Origin: Pseudomonas marginalis | GTDB lineage: Bacteria; Pseudomonadota; Gammaproteobacteria; Pseudomonadales; Pseudomonadaceae | Length of the DNA: 64,000 nt | NCBI RefSeq assembly: GCF_024169655.1 | Contig: NZ_JALJWV010000001.1 | Span: forward strand, 749,001 to 813,000 | Direction: 5' to 3' | Part shown: in pieces, positions 1 to 8,686 of the stretch | Layout: every line of letters begins with the position of its first letter | Position numbering within the stretch: the first letter of the stretch is position 1 | Position numbers and translations under genes: made by a program | The notes under the pieces: generated by a model | Database searches by the model: none | Seen by the model: the letters and a program-made list of their open reading frames with translations, nothing else | What the model was told of the DNA's origin: nothing

Positions 1-615
1 GCCCACGCTGTGCTGTTGGCGGATATCCCGGCCGAACTGGTGCGCAGCGACATCGTCATCAGTTCTACCGCCAGCCAGTTGCCGATCCTGGGTAAGGGCG
101 CGGTGGAAAGCGCGCTGAAGCTGCGCAAGCACAAGCCGATCTTCATGGTAGATATTGCCGTTCCGCGCGATATCGAGCCGGAAGTCGGCGAGTTGGACGA
201 CGTTTACCTGTATAGCGTCGACGATCTGCACGAAGTGGTCGCCGAAAACCTCAAGAGTCGCCAGGGCGCGGCCCAGGCCGCCGAGGAAATGGTCAGCGTC
301 GGCGCCGAAGATTTCATGGTGCGCCTGCGCGAACTGGCAGCGGTGGACGTGCTCAAGGCGTATCGTCAACAAGGCGAACGCCTGCGCGACGAGGAGTTGA
401 GCAAGGCCCAGCGTTTGTTGGCCAATGGTGGCAACGCCGAAGACGTGCTGATGCAACTGGCCCGTGGCTTGACCAACAAATTGCTGCACGCCCCCAGCGT
501 ACAACTGAAAAAACTCACTGCCGAAGGCCGCCTCGATGCGCTGGCCATGGCGCAGGAACTCTTTGCCCTCGGTGAGGGCGCGTCAGATAGCTCTTCGGAT
601 AAAAAACCGCAATGA
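1..615 (+). CDS. hemA: glutamyl-tRNA reductase, 3' part
   Basis: This is the C-terminal ~204 residues of glutamyl-tRNA reductase, which makes glutamate-1-semialdehyde from glutamyl-tRNA in the first step of C5 haem synthesis in the cytoplasm. The reading frame is open from base 1, so the catalytic N-terminus lies outside the window. Visible are the end of the NADPH-binding domain ([25 protein letters not shown]) and the helical dimerisation domain ending with a short polar tail. The stop overlaps the prfA start by 4 bases (ATGA), which suggests translational coupling. The neighbours prfA-prmC support the name. Confidence 0.95.
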   Translation, partial: AHAVLLADIPAELVRSDIVISSTASQLPILGKGAVESALKLRKHKPIFMVDIAVPRDIEPEVGELDDVYLYSVDDLHEVVAENLKSRQGAAQAAEEMVSVGAEDFMVRLRELAAVDVLKAYRQQGERLRDEELSKAQRLLANGGNAEDVLMQLARGLTNKLLHAPSVQLKKLTAEGRLDALAMAQELFALGEGASDSSSDKKPQ

Positions 616-1694
616 AAGCGTCACTGCTCAACAAACTGGACGTGCTCCAGGACCGTTTCGAAGAACTGACCGCCTTGCTCGGCGACGGCGAGGTCATCTC
701 CGATCAGGCCAAGTTCCGTGCTTATTCCAAGGAATACGCCGAAGTTGAGCCCATTGTGGTCACCTACCAGAACCTGTTGAAAGTACAGGCCGACCTGGAG
801 GGCGCCCAGGCGCTGCTCAAGGACAGCGACCCGGACATGCGTGAAATGGCCGTGGAAGAAGTCCGTGAAGCCAAAGACAAACTGGCCGAACTCGAAGGCG
901 ACCTGCAACGCATGCTGCTGCCCAAGGACCCCAACGACGGGCGTAACGTCTTCCTCGAAATCCGCGCCGGCACTGGCGGCGACGAGGCGGCGATTTTCTC
1001 CGGCGACCTGTTCCGCATGTATTCGCGCTATGCCGAACGTCGCGGCTGGCGCGTCGAGATCCTGTCCGAGAACGAGGGCGAACACGGTGGCTATAAAGAA
1101 GTCATCGCCCGCGTCGAAGGCGACAACGTGTACGGCAAGCTGAAATTCGAATCCGGCGCGCATCGCGTACAGCGGGTGCCGGCCACCGAATCCCAAGGCC
1201 GTATCCACACCTCGGCATGTACCGTGGCGGTGTTGCCCGAGCCGGACGAGCAGGAAGCCATCGAGATCAACCCGGCGGACCTGCGCGTCGACACCTACCG
1301 TTCATCCGGTGCCGGCGGTCAGCACATCAACAAGACCGACTCGGCGATCCGCATCACGCACTTGCCGTCGGGCATCGTGGTGGAGTGCCAGGAAGAGCGT
1401 TCCCAGCACAAGAACCGGGCGCGGGCCATGTCCTGGCTGTCGGCCAAGCTGAATGACCAGCAGACCAGCGCCGCCGCCAACGCGATTGCCAGTGAGCGCA
1501 AACTGCTGGTGGGTTCGGGCGACCGTTCCGAGCGCATCCGCACCTACAACTTTGCCCAGGGCCGGGTCACCGACCACCGGGTCAACCTCACGCTCTACTC
1601 CCTGGACGAGATTCTCGCCGGTGGCATCGACGCGGTGATCGAGCCATTGCTCGTCGAATACCAGGCCGACCAATTGGCGGCGATAGGTGAATAA
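612..1694 (+). CDS. prfA: peptide chain release factor 1
   Basis: Release factor 1 (360 aa, normal length) recognises UAA/UAG in the ribosomal A site and triggers peptidyl-tRNA hydrolysis. The catalytic GGQ motif is seen in [17 protein letters not shown] around residue 230, followed by the conserved [11 protein letters not shown] stretch. The start ATG overlaps the hemA stop. The gene is followed with no gap by prmC, whose product methylates the glutamine of this GGQ motif, so substrate and modifying enzyme are made together. Confidence 0.97.
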   Translation: MKASLLNKLDVLQDRFEELTALLGDGEVISDQAKFRAYSKEYAEVEPIVVTYQNLLKVQADLEGAQALLKDSDPDMREMAVEEVREAKDKLAELEGDLQRMLLPKDPNDGRNVFLEIRAGTGGDEAAIFSGDLFRMYSRYAERRGWRVEILSENEGEHGGYKEVIARVEGDNVYGKLKFESGAHRVQRVPATESQGRIHTSACTVAVLPEPDEQEAIEINPADLRVDTYRSSGAGGQHINKTDSAIRITHLPSGIVVECQEERSQHKNRARAMSWLSAKLNDQQTSAAANAIASERKLLVGSGDRSERIRTYNFAQGRVTDHRVNLTLYSLDEILAGGIDAVIEPLLVEYQADQLAAIGE

Positions 1695-2525
1695 ATGACC
1701 ATCATCGCCAGCCTGCTCCGCGCCGCCGAGCTGCCCGACTCGCCCACCGCACGCCTGGACGTGGAGCTGTTGCTCGCGGCTGCCCTGGGCAAGTCCCGCA
1801 GTTACCTGCACACCTGGCCGGAAAAAATCGTCAGCAGCGAAGCTGCGCTGACCTTCGCCGATTACCTGCAACGCCGCCGCGCCGGTGAGCCGGTGGCCTA
1901 CATCCTCGGCCAGCAAGGCTTCTGGAAGCTGGACCTGGAGGTCGCGCCCCACACGCTGATTCCGCGCCCGGACACCGAACTGCTGGTCGAGGCGGCCCTG
2001 GAATTGTTACCCGCAACGCCGGCCAAGGTGCTCGACCTCGGCACTGGCAGCGGTGCCATCGCCCTGGCCCTGGCCAGTGAACGCCCGGCCTGGCACGTCA
2101 CCGCCGTCGACCGCGTACTCGAAGCCGTGGCCCTGGCCGAACGCAATCGCCAACGCCTGAACCTGCACAACGCCAGCGTGCTCAACAGCCATTGGTTCAG
2201 CGCGTTGCAGGGTCACACCTACGATCTGATCATCAGCAACCCGCCCTACATCGCCGCCAACGACCCGCATCTGGTGGCTGGCGATGTGCGCTTTGAACCG
2301 GCCAGCGCGCTGGTCGCCGGTCATGATGGGTTGGACGACCTGCGCCTGATCATCGCCGAAGCGTCAGCGCACCTCGTTGCTGGCGGTTGGTTGTTGCTGG
2401 AACACGGTTACGACCAGGCCGCGGCGGTGCGTGACCTGTTGCTGAGCCAAGGCTTTGAAGGCGTACACAGCCGCATCGACCTCGGCGGCCACGAACGCAT
2501 CAGCCTGGGACACCGGCCGTGCTGA
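1695..2525 (+). CDS. prmC: release factor glutamine methyltransferase
   Basis: This 276-residue SAM-dependent N5-glutamine methyltransferase (HemK family) modifies the GGQ glutamine of release factors. The SAM-binding loop is VLDLGTGSGAIALALA (about residues 112-127) and the catalytic NPPY motif is in IISNPPYIAAND. An N-terminal helical substrate-binding domain of about 80 residues precedes them. The gene begins directly after the prfA stop and overlaps moeB by 7 bases. Confidence 0.96.
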   Translation: MTIIASLLRAAELPDSPTARLDVELLLAAALGKSRSYLHTWPEKIVSSEAALTFADYLQRRRAGEPVAYILGQQGFWKLDLEVAPHTLIPRPDTELLVEAALELLPATPAKVLDLGTGSGAIALALASERPAWHVTAVDRVLEAVALAERNRQRLNLHNASVLNSHWFSALQGHTYDLIISNPPYIAANDPHLVAGDVRFEPASALVAGHDGLDDLRLIIAEASAHLVAGGWLLLEHGYDQAAAVRDLLLSQGFEGVHSRIDLGGHERISLGHRPC

Positions 2526-3274
2526 CCGATCAGGAGCTGTTGCGCTATAGCCGACAGATTCTGTTGCAGCAGGTCGACATCGACGGCCAATTGCGCCTGA
2601 AAAACGCCCGCGCCTTGATCGTCGGCCTCGGCGGCCTGGGCGCGCCTGTGGCGCTGTACCTGGCGGCGGCCGGTGTCGGCGAGTTGCACCTGGCGGATTT
2701 CGACACCGTCGACCTGACCAACCTGCAACGCCAGATCATCCATGACACGGACAGCGTCGGCCTGAGCAAGGTCGATTCGGCCATCCGTCGTCTGAGCGCG
2801 ATCAACCCTGAGGTCAAACTGCTCACTCACCGGACTGCGCTGGATGCCGATTCCCTGGCGGCGGCAGTGGCGGCGGTGGATGTAGTGCTCGATTGCAGCG
2901 ACAATTTTTCCACCCGCGAAGCGGTCAACGCCGCCTGCGTGGCCGCCGACAAACCGTTGGTCAGCGGCGCGGCGATCCGCCTGGACGGGCAACTGTCGGT
3001 GTTCGACCCGCGCCGCGCCGACAGCCCGTGTTACCACTGTTTATACGGGCACGGCAGCGACACCGAACTGACCTGCAGCGAAGCCGGCGTGGTCGGCCCG
3101 CTGGTCGGTCTGGTGGGCAGCTTACAGGCGCTTGAAGCGTTGAAATTGCTCGCCGGTTTCGGCGAGCCCTTGGTCGGACGCTTGTTGCTGATCGATGGCT
3201 TGACCACACGTTTCCGTGAGTTGCGCGTCAAACGCGACCCCGGTTGCAGCGTGTGTGGGACACACCATGGTTAA
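2519..3274 (+). CDS. moeB: molybdopterin-synthase adenylyltransferase (ThiF/MoeB family)
   Basis: This 251-residue E1-like enzyme adenylates the C-terminal glycine of a ubiquitin-like sulfur carrier, MoaD for molybdopterin and possibly ThiS. The nucleotide-binding loop [19 protein letters not shown] is near residue 36, and two CxxC pairs (CYHC and CSVC) form the structural zinc site. The start is GTG at 2519, which overlaps the prmC stop; the family's N-terminal [10 protein letters not shown] follows at once. ThiF and MoeB are hard to separate by sequence, and MoeB is the usual name at this locus. Confidence 0.9.
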   Translation: MLTDQELLRYSRQILLQQVDIDGQLRLKNARALIVGLGGLGAPVALYLAAAGVGELHLADFDTVDLTNLQRQIIHDTDSVGLSKVDSAIRRLSAINPEVKLLTHRTALDADSLAAAVAAVDVVLDCSDNFSTREAVNAACVAADKPLVSGAAIRLDGQLSVFDPRRADSPCYHCLYGHGSDTELTCSEAGVVGPLVGLVGSLQALEALKLLAGFGEPLVGRLLLIDGLTTRFRELRVKRDPGCSVCGTHHG

Positions 3275-4061
3275 GGATGCACCGATCGGTGTGTTCGACT
3301 CCGGCATCGGCGGGTTGACGGTGCTGGAGGAAATCCAGCAACTGTTGCCCCATGAGTCGCTGCTGTACGTCGCCGATTGCGGGCATATCCCCTACGGCGA
3401 GAAAACCCCTGCCTTTATTTACGAGCGTTCGCACCGGGTCGCCGAGTTTTTCCGCGAGCAGGGCGCCAAGGCCTTTGTGATTGCCTGCAACACGGCGACC
3501 GTCGCCGCCGTGGCTGATTTGCGCCAGGACTACCCCGACTGGCCGCTGGTGGGCATGGAGCCCGCCGTCAAACCCGCCGCCGCCGCGACCCGCAGTGGCG
3601 TGGTCGGTGTGCTCGCCACCACCGGCACCCTGCAAAGCGCCAAGTTCGCCGCGTTACTCGACCGTTTTGCCACCGATGTGCGGGTGATTACCCAGCCGTG
3701 CCCGGGCCTGGTAGAACTGATTGAAACCGGCGACCTGGGCAGCCCGACCCTGCGCCAGCTATTGCAAGGCTATATCGACCCGCTGCTCAGCGCCGGCTGC
3801 GACACTATTATCCTCGGCTGCACCCACTACCCCTTCCTCAAGCCGCTCCTGGCGCAGATGCTGCCCCCCAGCATCAGCCTGATCGACACCGGCGCCGCCG
3901 TGGCCCGCCAACTCAAGCGCCTGCTGGGCGAACGCGATCTGCTGGCCACCGGCAATCCGGATCCTGCCCAGTTCTGGACCAGCGGCGACGTGTATCACCT
4001 AAGAAATATCTTACCGACACTATGGAAACATCCTGGAGTTGTGAGAAGCTTCGGCTCGTGA
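3267..4061 (+). CDS. murI: glutamate racemase
   Basis: Glutamate racemase supplies D-glutamate for peptidoglycan. From ATG 3267 it is 264 aa, the usual length. The two catalytic cysteines are in [12 protein letters not shown] and [10 protein letters not shown], and the N-terminal [14 protein letters not shown] motif is intact. An in-frame upstream start at 3216 would lie deep in moeB and add non-conserved residues, so ATG 3267, overlapping the moeB stop by 8 bases, is preferred. It is the last gene of the hemA-prfA-prmC-moeB-murI run. Confidence 0.96.
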   Translation: MVKDAPIGVFDSGIGGLTVLEEIQQLLPHESLLYVADCGHIPYGEKTPAFIYERSHRVAEFFREQGAKAFVIACNTATVAAVADLRQDYPDWPLVGMEPAVKPAAAATRSGVVGVLATTGTLQSAKFAALLDRFATDVRVITQPCPGLVELIETGDLGSPTLRQLLQGYIDPLLSAGCDTIILGCTHYPFLKPLLAQMLPPSISLIDTGAAVARQLKRLLGERDLLATGNPDPAQFWTSGDVYHLRNILPTLWKHPGVVRSFGS

Positions 4062-4173
4062 AAATTTCGTGAATTTTCGCCGTTAGACGCTGAACGTCTG
4101 ACACTGCGTTGGCTTCTATAGGCGAGATTGTTTGTGTAAAACCCGATAACTTCGTTCGGAAGGGATGTTTCTT

Positions 4174-4692
4174 ATGAAGCGCTTGTTCTGTTTGACCGCG
4201 ATTGCGGCCGTTGTGGTGGGACACTCTTTTTCGGCGCAGGCCGCCGGCCTTGAGTTTGGCCTGGGGGCCACCAGTGATTCGACGCTCACCTATCGATTGG
4301 GACTGACGTCGGATTGGGACAAGAGCTGGATGCAGAGCGACGTCGGTCGCCTGACCGGCTATTGGAGTGGCGCTTACACCTATTGGGAAGGTGATCACCG
4401 TGCAGGCGCGAGCAGCCTGTCGTTCTCGCCGGTGTTTGTGTACGAGTTCGCTGGGGAATCGGTAAAACCTTACATCGAGGCCGGGATCGGGGTGGCGGCG
4501 TTTTCCCGCACGCGCCTGGAAGACAACAACCTCGGCCAGGCCTTCCAGTTCGAAGACCGCCTGGGCTTCGGTTTGCGCTTTAACGGCGGGCATGAAGTGG
4601 GCATTCGGGCGTTGCATTATTCCAACGCCGGGCTCAGCGACCATAACGACGGCGTAGAAAGCTACTCGTTGCACTACACGATGCCGCTGTAA
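4174..4692 (+). CDS. pagL: lipid A 3-O-deacylase, PagL family
   Basis: A 172-residue outer-membrane beta-barrel with a signal peptide cleaved after about SFSAQA. PagL enzymes remove the 3-O acyl chain of lipid A in the outer leaflet. The family signature is near the C-terminus (RALHYSNAG), with His and Ser two residues apart and a Glu 12 residues after the Ser (DGVES), matching the spacing of the P. aeruginosa catalytic His126/Ser128/Glu140 triad. The protein ends in an aromatic barrel terminus. ATG 4174 is preferred over ATG 4165 because the GGAAGG Shine-Dalgarno sits at proper distance. The 3' end is copied in a decayed duplication downstream. Confidence 0.85.
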   Translation: MKRLFCLTAIAAVVVGHSFSAQAAGLEFGLGATSDSTLTYRLGLTSDWDKSWMQSDVGRLTGYWSGAYTYWEGDHRAGASSLSFSPVFVYEFAGESVKPYIEAGIGVAAFSRTRLEDNNLGQAFQFEDRLGFGLRFNGGHEVGIRALHYSNAGLSDHNDGVESYSLHYTMPL

Positions 4693-4713
4693 CTTCAGAA
4701 CCCTGCAAAACCC

Positions 4714-4803
4714 TGTGGGAGGGGGCTTGCCCCCGATAGCGCAGTGTCAGTCGCAGAATTTGCCAACTGACCCACTGCTATCGGGGGCAAGCCCCCTCCC
4801 ACA
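4714..4803. repeat. REPIN (paired inverted REP elements), copy 1
   Basis: A 90-base inverted repeat begins TGTGGGAGGGGGCTTGCCCC and ends with its complement GGGGCAAGCCCCCTCCCACA, around a short spacer. These are two REP sequences head to head, as mobilised by RAYT transposases in fluorescent pseudomonads. No RAYT gene is present in the window. Confidence 0.88.
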
Positions 4804-4897
4804 TTGAGATATTCGTCGGCCTGAGATCAGCGGTAAGCGGTCGCGAATCCCTTCGCGTTCGGTGGCATCGAAAACTACTCGTTGCCCTGCAAAACCC

Positions 4898-4987
4898 TGT
4901 GGGAGGGGGCTTGCTCCCGATAGCGCAGTGTCAGTCGCAGAATTTGCCAACTGACCCACTGCTATCGGGGGCAAGCTCCCTCCCACA
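4898..4987. repeat. REPIN, copy 2 (from tandem duplication)
   Basis: Same 90-base element as at 4714-4803 with the same internal spacer, differing by compensating-looking changes in both arms (GCTTGCTCCCG and GGCAAGCTCCC). Identical spacers show it arose by local duplication, not by a second insertion. Confidence 0.88.
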
Positions 4988-4993
4988 TTGAGA

Positions 4994-5299
4994 TCAGCGG
5001 TAAGCGGTCGCAATCCCTTCGCGTTCGGTCAGGCATTCCGGCGCGCCCATCTCGAACTCTCGGCAGATCAGCGGCCGACGCGTATAAATCGTACACATCA
5101 TCGTGTCCCGGTCCAGCGCCGCGCACCAGCCGTCGTCCAGGCGCAGCATGACTTCACCGCCCCAATCGTCGGTGTCGATATAGCGCTCGGGCACGCCCGT
5201 GTCGGTGATCAGCATGACTTCCAGCTGGCAGCAGCAGGCCGCGCACGTCGAGCAGGTGACGGCGGGGGTGGTGATTTGGGTGTGGGGGATGTTGGTCAT
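4994..5299 (-). CDS. YkgJ family cysteine-cluster protein
   Basis: A 101-residue small protein with a metal-binding cysteine cluster: CSTCAACCC at residues ~16-24, then single cysteines in GWCAALD, MMCTIY, LICREFE and PECL. The pattern fits the YkgJ/CxxCxxCC family, thought to bind Fe-S or zinc; the function is unknown. It lies 75 bases downstream of the Cfa-like gene on the same strand, so it could be read through from the light cluster or be independent. Its 3' end is one of the two gene ends copied in the adjacent duplication. Confidence 0.8.
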   Translation of the reverse strand: MTNIPHTQITTPAVTCSTCAACCCQLEVMLITDTGVPERYIDTDDWGGEVMLRLDDGWCAALDRDTMMCTIYTRRPLICREFEMGAPECLTEREGIATAYR

Positions 5300-5374
5300 A
5301 GGCGCGCAGTGTAAGGCAAGCGGGTGATACAGGTGTGAAAGGGCTGACAGACGTTAGCGTACCAGCCGCATTGG

Positions 5375-6646
5375 TTAAGCACTGAAACGCCCGAGCAACG
5401 GCGGGTTGATGGCTGCCGGCTTGGCCAGCAGTAACTGCGCGGTGCCGATGGTGCGCTCCATAAAGCCGCCTTCGCAGTAGCACAGGTAAAACTCCCACAA
5501 CCGCAGGAAGTATTCGTCGTAGCCCAATTCCATGAGGCGGCCGTGGGCACGGCGAAAGTTCTCATGCCACAAGCGCAGGGTTCGCGCGTAATGCAGGCCG
5601 AAATCTTCCATGTGCAGCAGGTTCATATCGGTGTCGCGGCTGATGATCTGCAGCATGTTCTGCACACAGGGCAGGGCGCCGCCGGGGAAGATATAGCGCT
5701 GGATGAAGTCGACGCTGTTCTTGGCCTGTTCAAAGCGTTGCTCGCGGATGGTGATGGCTTGCAGCAGCATCAGGCCATCGCTCTTGAGCAGGTGGGCGCA
5801 CTGTTTGAAGTAGATCGGCAGGAAGCGATGGCCCACCGCTTCGATCATTTCGATGGACACCAGCTTGTCGTATTGGCCGCTCAGGTCGCGGTAGTCCTGC
5901 AACAGCAGCGTCACCTGGTCTTGCAGCCCCATGGCGGCGATGCGTTGCTGGGTGTAGGCAAACTGTTCCCTGGACAAGGTCGTCGTGGTGACTTTGCAGC
6001 CATAGTGCCGCGCCGCGTACAACGCCATGCTGCCCCAGCCGGTGCCGATCTCCAGCAGATGGTCGGTGGGTTTAAGCGCGAGTTTCTGGCAGATGCGCTC
6101 CAGTTTGTTCAGTTGCGCCTGTTCCAGGGTGTCTTCGGCGCTCAGGAACTGCGCCGCCGAATACATCATGGTCGGGTCGAGGAATTCTTCGAACAGATCG
6201 TTGCCCAGGTCATAGTGAGCGGCGATGTTTTTCTGCGAGCCCTTGCGTGTATTGCGGTTGAGCCAATGCAAGCCTTGGGTGAACGGCCGCGCCAGTTTGG
6301 CCAGGCCACCCTCCAGTGCGTCGAGCACCTCCAGGTTGCTGACCATTACACGCACCACCGCAGTCAGGTCCGGGCTGCTCCAATACCCGTGGATAAACGC
6401 TTCGCCCGCACCGATTGAACCGTTGGCCGCCACCAGCCCCCACACCGCCGAATCGAGGATCTGGATTTCCCCCAGCAGGTGCGCTTCGCGGGCGCCGAAC
6501 ACTTGGCGTTCGCCGTCCTCGATCAGCACCAACTGACCGTGGCGCAATTGGCTGAGTTGACGCAACACGGCCTTGCGCAGCAGTGCGGTGGTCACGCCGT
6601 TGACGTTCAGGCGGTTGGCCTTGACCGATAAGTTAGGGGATTTCAT
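5375..6646 (-). CDS. Cfa-like SAM-dependent fatty-acyl phospholipid methyltransferase
   Basis: This 423-residue protein belongs to the cyclopropane-fatty-acyl-phospholipid synthase family, which transfers methyl from SAM to unsaturated acyl chains in membrane phospholipids. The HYDLGNDLF motif is at 144-152 and the SAM loop EIGTGWGSMA at ~199-208. Compared with my recollection of E. coli Cfa, the bicarbonate ligands Cys139 and His266 are Ala164 and Gln296 here, while the Glu (Glu269) and a Tyr near 353 remain. It may thus methylate without closing a ring. ATG 6646 is chosen because it overlaps the DUF1365 stop and begins the conserved region; the open frame reaches back to 6691. It is the last gene of the photolyase unit. 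Confidence 0.85.
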   Translation of the reverse strand: MKSPNLSVKANRLNVNGVTTALLRKAVLRQLSQLRHGQLVLIEDGERQVFGAREAHLLGEIQILDSAVWGLVAANGSIGAGEAFIHGYWSSPDLTAVVRVMVSNLEVLDALEGGLAKLARPFTQGLHWLNRNTRKGSQKNIAAHYDLGNDLFEEFLDPTMMYSAAQFLSAEDTLEQAQLNKLERICQKLALKPTDHLLEIGTGWGSMALYAARHYGCKVTTTTLSREQFAYTQQRIAAMGLQDQVTLLLQDYRDLSGQYDKLVSIEMIEAVGHRFLPIYFKQCAHLLKSDGLMLLQAITIREQRFEQAKNSVDFIQRYIFPGGALPCVQNMLQIISRDTDMNLLHMEDFGLHYARTLRLWHENFRRAHGRLMELGYDEYFLRLWEFYLCYCEGGFMERTIGTAQLLLAKPAAINPPLLGRFSA

Positions 6647-7442
6647 GGCGGCGATCCTTGGTGTACCCGACTGCAGTGCGAGAGGCGCCATCGGCGGCCT
6701 GATGGGGAAAAATCGGTGTGCGTTTGAGCAACAGGCGCAGGGCCTGCCAATAAATCGCCAGGCAGGTCTTGGCGGTCATCCAGGGGAAGCGCCACAGGTA
6801 ACGGTGCAGGGCGGCGCGGTTGAGCGTTTCCTTGTGCAGGCTCAAGGTGGCGTCGAAGACTTTTTGATCGCCCTGCCAATCGGCCATGTGTACGCCAAGC
6901 CTGGCTGCGGGCGGGCTGAAGCTCATGCGGTATTCCAAGTCGCGCGGCAGAAACGGCGACACATGAAACGCCTTGGTCACGGCGAAATGCTGATGCTCGT
7001 CGGCGCCTTGCGTCAGGGCCGGCAGCACATAGTGATAGCGTTCGCGCCATGGGGTGTTGGTCACTTCACACAGGATCGCGGCCAATTGTCCGTCGGCCTC
7101 GAAGCAGTAGAAGAAACTCACCGGGTTAAAAGCCAGGCCCCAACTGCGGGCCTGGGTCAGTAGGCAGATAACGCCCTGGGGTGTGCGCCCCAGCGCCTTG
7201 CCGACTTCCTGGCGCACGGCATCGGTCAAGCTCATACCGTGGCGCGTGAATTCACGCAGGTAATCCTGCTGGCGAAAGCCGAAGGCGGCCAGGCGACCGG
7301 CGCCGGCCAGGGGCGAGAGCCCGAGCACTTCGTCCTGTTCGCTTAAGTCCAGGTACAGCAAGCCGATGCGGTAGCGAAAGGCATGGGCCTTGGGCGCAAA
7401 CCGTCTATGGGCGATCCAGCCGCTGTACAGCGCGCTGTTCAC
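6633..7442 (-). CDS. DUF1365 domain protein
   Basis: A 269-residue DUF1365 protein (SALYSGWIAHRRFAPKAHAFRYRIGLLYLDL at the N-terminus; NPVSFFYCF and AFHVSPFLP motifs). No reaction is established, but the family is nearly always next to a Cfa-like methyltransferase and an FAD-dependent amine-oxidase-like protein, as here. A role in modifying unsaturated membrane fatty acids is therefore inferred. It overlaps both neighbours by a few bases, which indicates one mRNA. Confidence 0.85.
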   Translation of the reverse strand: MNSALYSGWIAHRRFAPKAHAFRYRIGLLYLDLSEQDEVLGLSPLAGAGRLAAFGFRQQDYLREFTRHGMSLTDAVRQEVGKALGRTPQGVICLLTQARSWGLAFNPVSFFYCFEADGQLAAILCEVTNTPWRERYHYVLPALTQGADEHQHFAVTKAFHVSPFLPRDLEYRMSFSPPAARLGVHMADWQGDQKVFDATLSLHKETLNRAALHRYLWRFPWMTAKTCLAIYWQALRLLLKRTPIFPHQAADGASRTAVGYTKDRRHEIP

Positions 7443-8686
7443 AGGGCTTCTCCAAACGCTCGGGCCACGCGCAAGGCGCTGACCACGCCGTCTTCATGGA
7501 AACCGTTGGCCCAATAGGCGCCGCAATAGTAGGTGTGCTGCGCACCGCACAACTCTTCCCAGCGCGCTTGCGCGGCCACGGCCGCCAGGCTGTATTGCGG
7601 ATGGGCGTAGGTGTAGCGGGCGAGGATCTTCAGCGGGTTGATCATTGACGTCTGGTTGAGGCTGACGCAAAAGGTCGTGGCGCTGTCGATGCCTTGCAGG
7701 ATGTTCATGTCATAGGTCACCGCCGCCTGGGTCTGCGGGTTGCCGCTGAGCCGGTAGTTCCAGCTGGCCCAGGCCCGTTGGCGGTCGGGCAGCAGGCGCG
7801 TGTCGGTGTGCAGCACCACGTCGTTGTCGGCGTAGGGCAGGGCGCCGAGGATCTGCTGCTCGGCACTGCTCGGGTCGCCCAGCAGTGCCAGCGCCTGGTC
7901 GCTGTGGCAGGCGAACACGACTTTGTCGAAGGCTTCGGTGCCGGCGGCGCTGTGGATAATCACGCCGTCTGCGGCGCGCTCGACCCGATGCACGGGGCAG
8001 TCGAGGCGAATCTGTTCACGAAAGCCGCGGGTCAACGGTTCGATATAGCTGCTTGAGCCGCCCTCGATCACGCACCATTGCGGGCGGTTGCTCACCGACA
8101 GCAAACCGTGGTTCTTGAAGAAGCGCACAAAGAACTGCAAGGGGAAACCGAGCATGTCCGCCAGGGACATCGACCAGATCGCCGCGCCCATCGGCACGAT
8201 GTAATGCCGGATGAATCGCGGGCCGTAGCCGCCGGCGTCGAGGTAGTCGCCCAGGGTCATGTCGGCGCTGATGCGTTGCGCTTGCAGGTCCGCCGGCGCC
8301 TCGCGGTTGAAGCGCAGAATATCGCGCAACATGCCCCAGAACCCTGGCGACAGCAGATTGCGCCGCTGGGCAAACAGGCTGTTGAGGGTGTTGCCGTTGT
8401 ACTCGAACCCGCTGCTGCGGTCGCACACCGAAAAACTCATCTCGGTGGGTTTGAACGTCACGCCGATCTGCCCCAGCAGGCGGATGAAGTTGGGGTAGGT
8501 CCAGTCGTTGAACACGATAAAGCCGGTGTCCACCGCATAGCGTTTACCCTCGACGGTCACGTTGACCGTGTGGGTGTGCCCGCCGATGCGGTCGCCCGCT
8601 TCGAACAGGGTGATGTCGTGGCGACGGTTGAGCAGGTAGGCGCTGGTCAGTCCGGCAATGCCGCTGCCGATAATGGCGATCTTCAC
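7439..8686 (-). CDS. FAD-dependent amine-oxidase-like oxidoreductase
   Basis: A 415-residue flavoprotein. The N-terminal dinucleotide-binding motif KIAIIGSGIAGLTSAYLL and the ribose-binding GDRIGGHTHTV are clear. It belongs to the NAD(P)-binding Rossmann/amine oxidase group found with Cfa-like and DUF1365 genes, where it may oxidise an acyl chain. The GTG at 8686 is used because it overlaps the SDR stop as GTGA and begins the Rossmann fold directly; the upstream extension to 8773 is low-complexity and inside the SDR gene. The substrate is not known. Confidence 0.82.
   Translation of the reverse strand: MKIAIIGSGIAGLTSAYLLNRRHDITLFEAGDRIGGHTHTVNVTVEGKRYAVDTGFIVFNDWTYPNFIRLLGQIGVTFKPTEMSFSVCDRSSGFEYNGNTLNSLFAQRRNLLSPGFWGMLRDILRFNREAPADLQAQRISADMTLGDYLDAGGYGPRFIRHYIVPMGAAIWSMSLADMLGFPLQFFVRFFKNHGLLSVSNRPQWCVIEGGSSSYIEPLTRGFREQIRLDCPVHRVERAADGVIIHSAAGTEAFDKVVFACHSDQALALLGDPSSAEQQILGALPYADNDVVLHTDTRLLPDRQRAWASWNYRLSGNPQTQAAVTYDMNILQGIDSATTFCVSLNQTSMINPLKILARYTYAHPQYSLAAVAAQARWEELCGAQHTYYCGAYWANGFHEDGVVSALRVARAFGEAL

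Larger units (their letters stand above)
4651..5032. repeat. decayed tandem duplication carrying a REPIN and both gene ends
   Basis: Two related units lie side by side: about 4651-4861 and 4862-5032. Each starts with a version of the pagL 3' end (GAAAGCTACTCGTTG versus GAAAACTACTCGTTG), passes through a 90-base REPIN, and ends with the 3' end of the ykgJ-like gene (CAGCGGTAAGCGGTCG...). Unit 2 lacks about 30 bases of the pagL end and 17 bases before CAGCGG. Unit 1 carries an extra base in the ykgJ remnant (GCGAATCCC versus GCAATCCC). This implies one duplication of the whole intergenic region plus flanking gene ends, followed by decay of the redundant gene ends. Confidence 0.8.

Noticed and set aside
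4080..4101. AlgU-type promoter upstream of pagL (GAATTT ... TCTGA)
   Set aside because: The spacer is 20 bases instead of 16-17 and the -35 is poor.
4714..4987. CRISPR or insertion sequence in the repeated gap
   Set aside because: Repeats are paired REP palindromes inside a tandem duplication; there are no regular direct repeats with unique spacers and no transposase gene.
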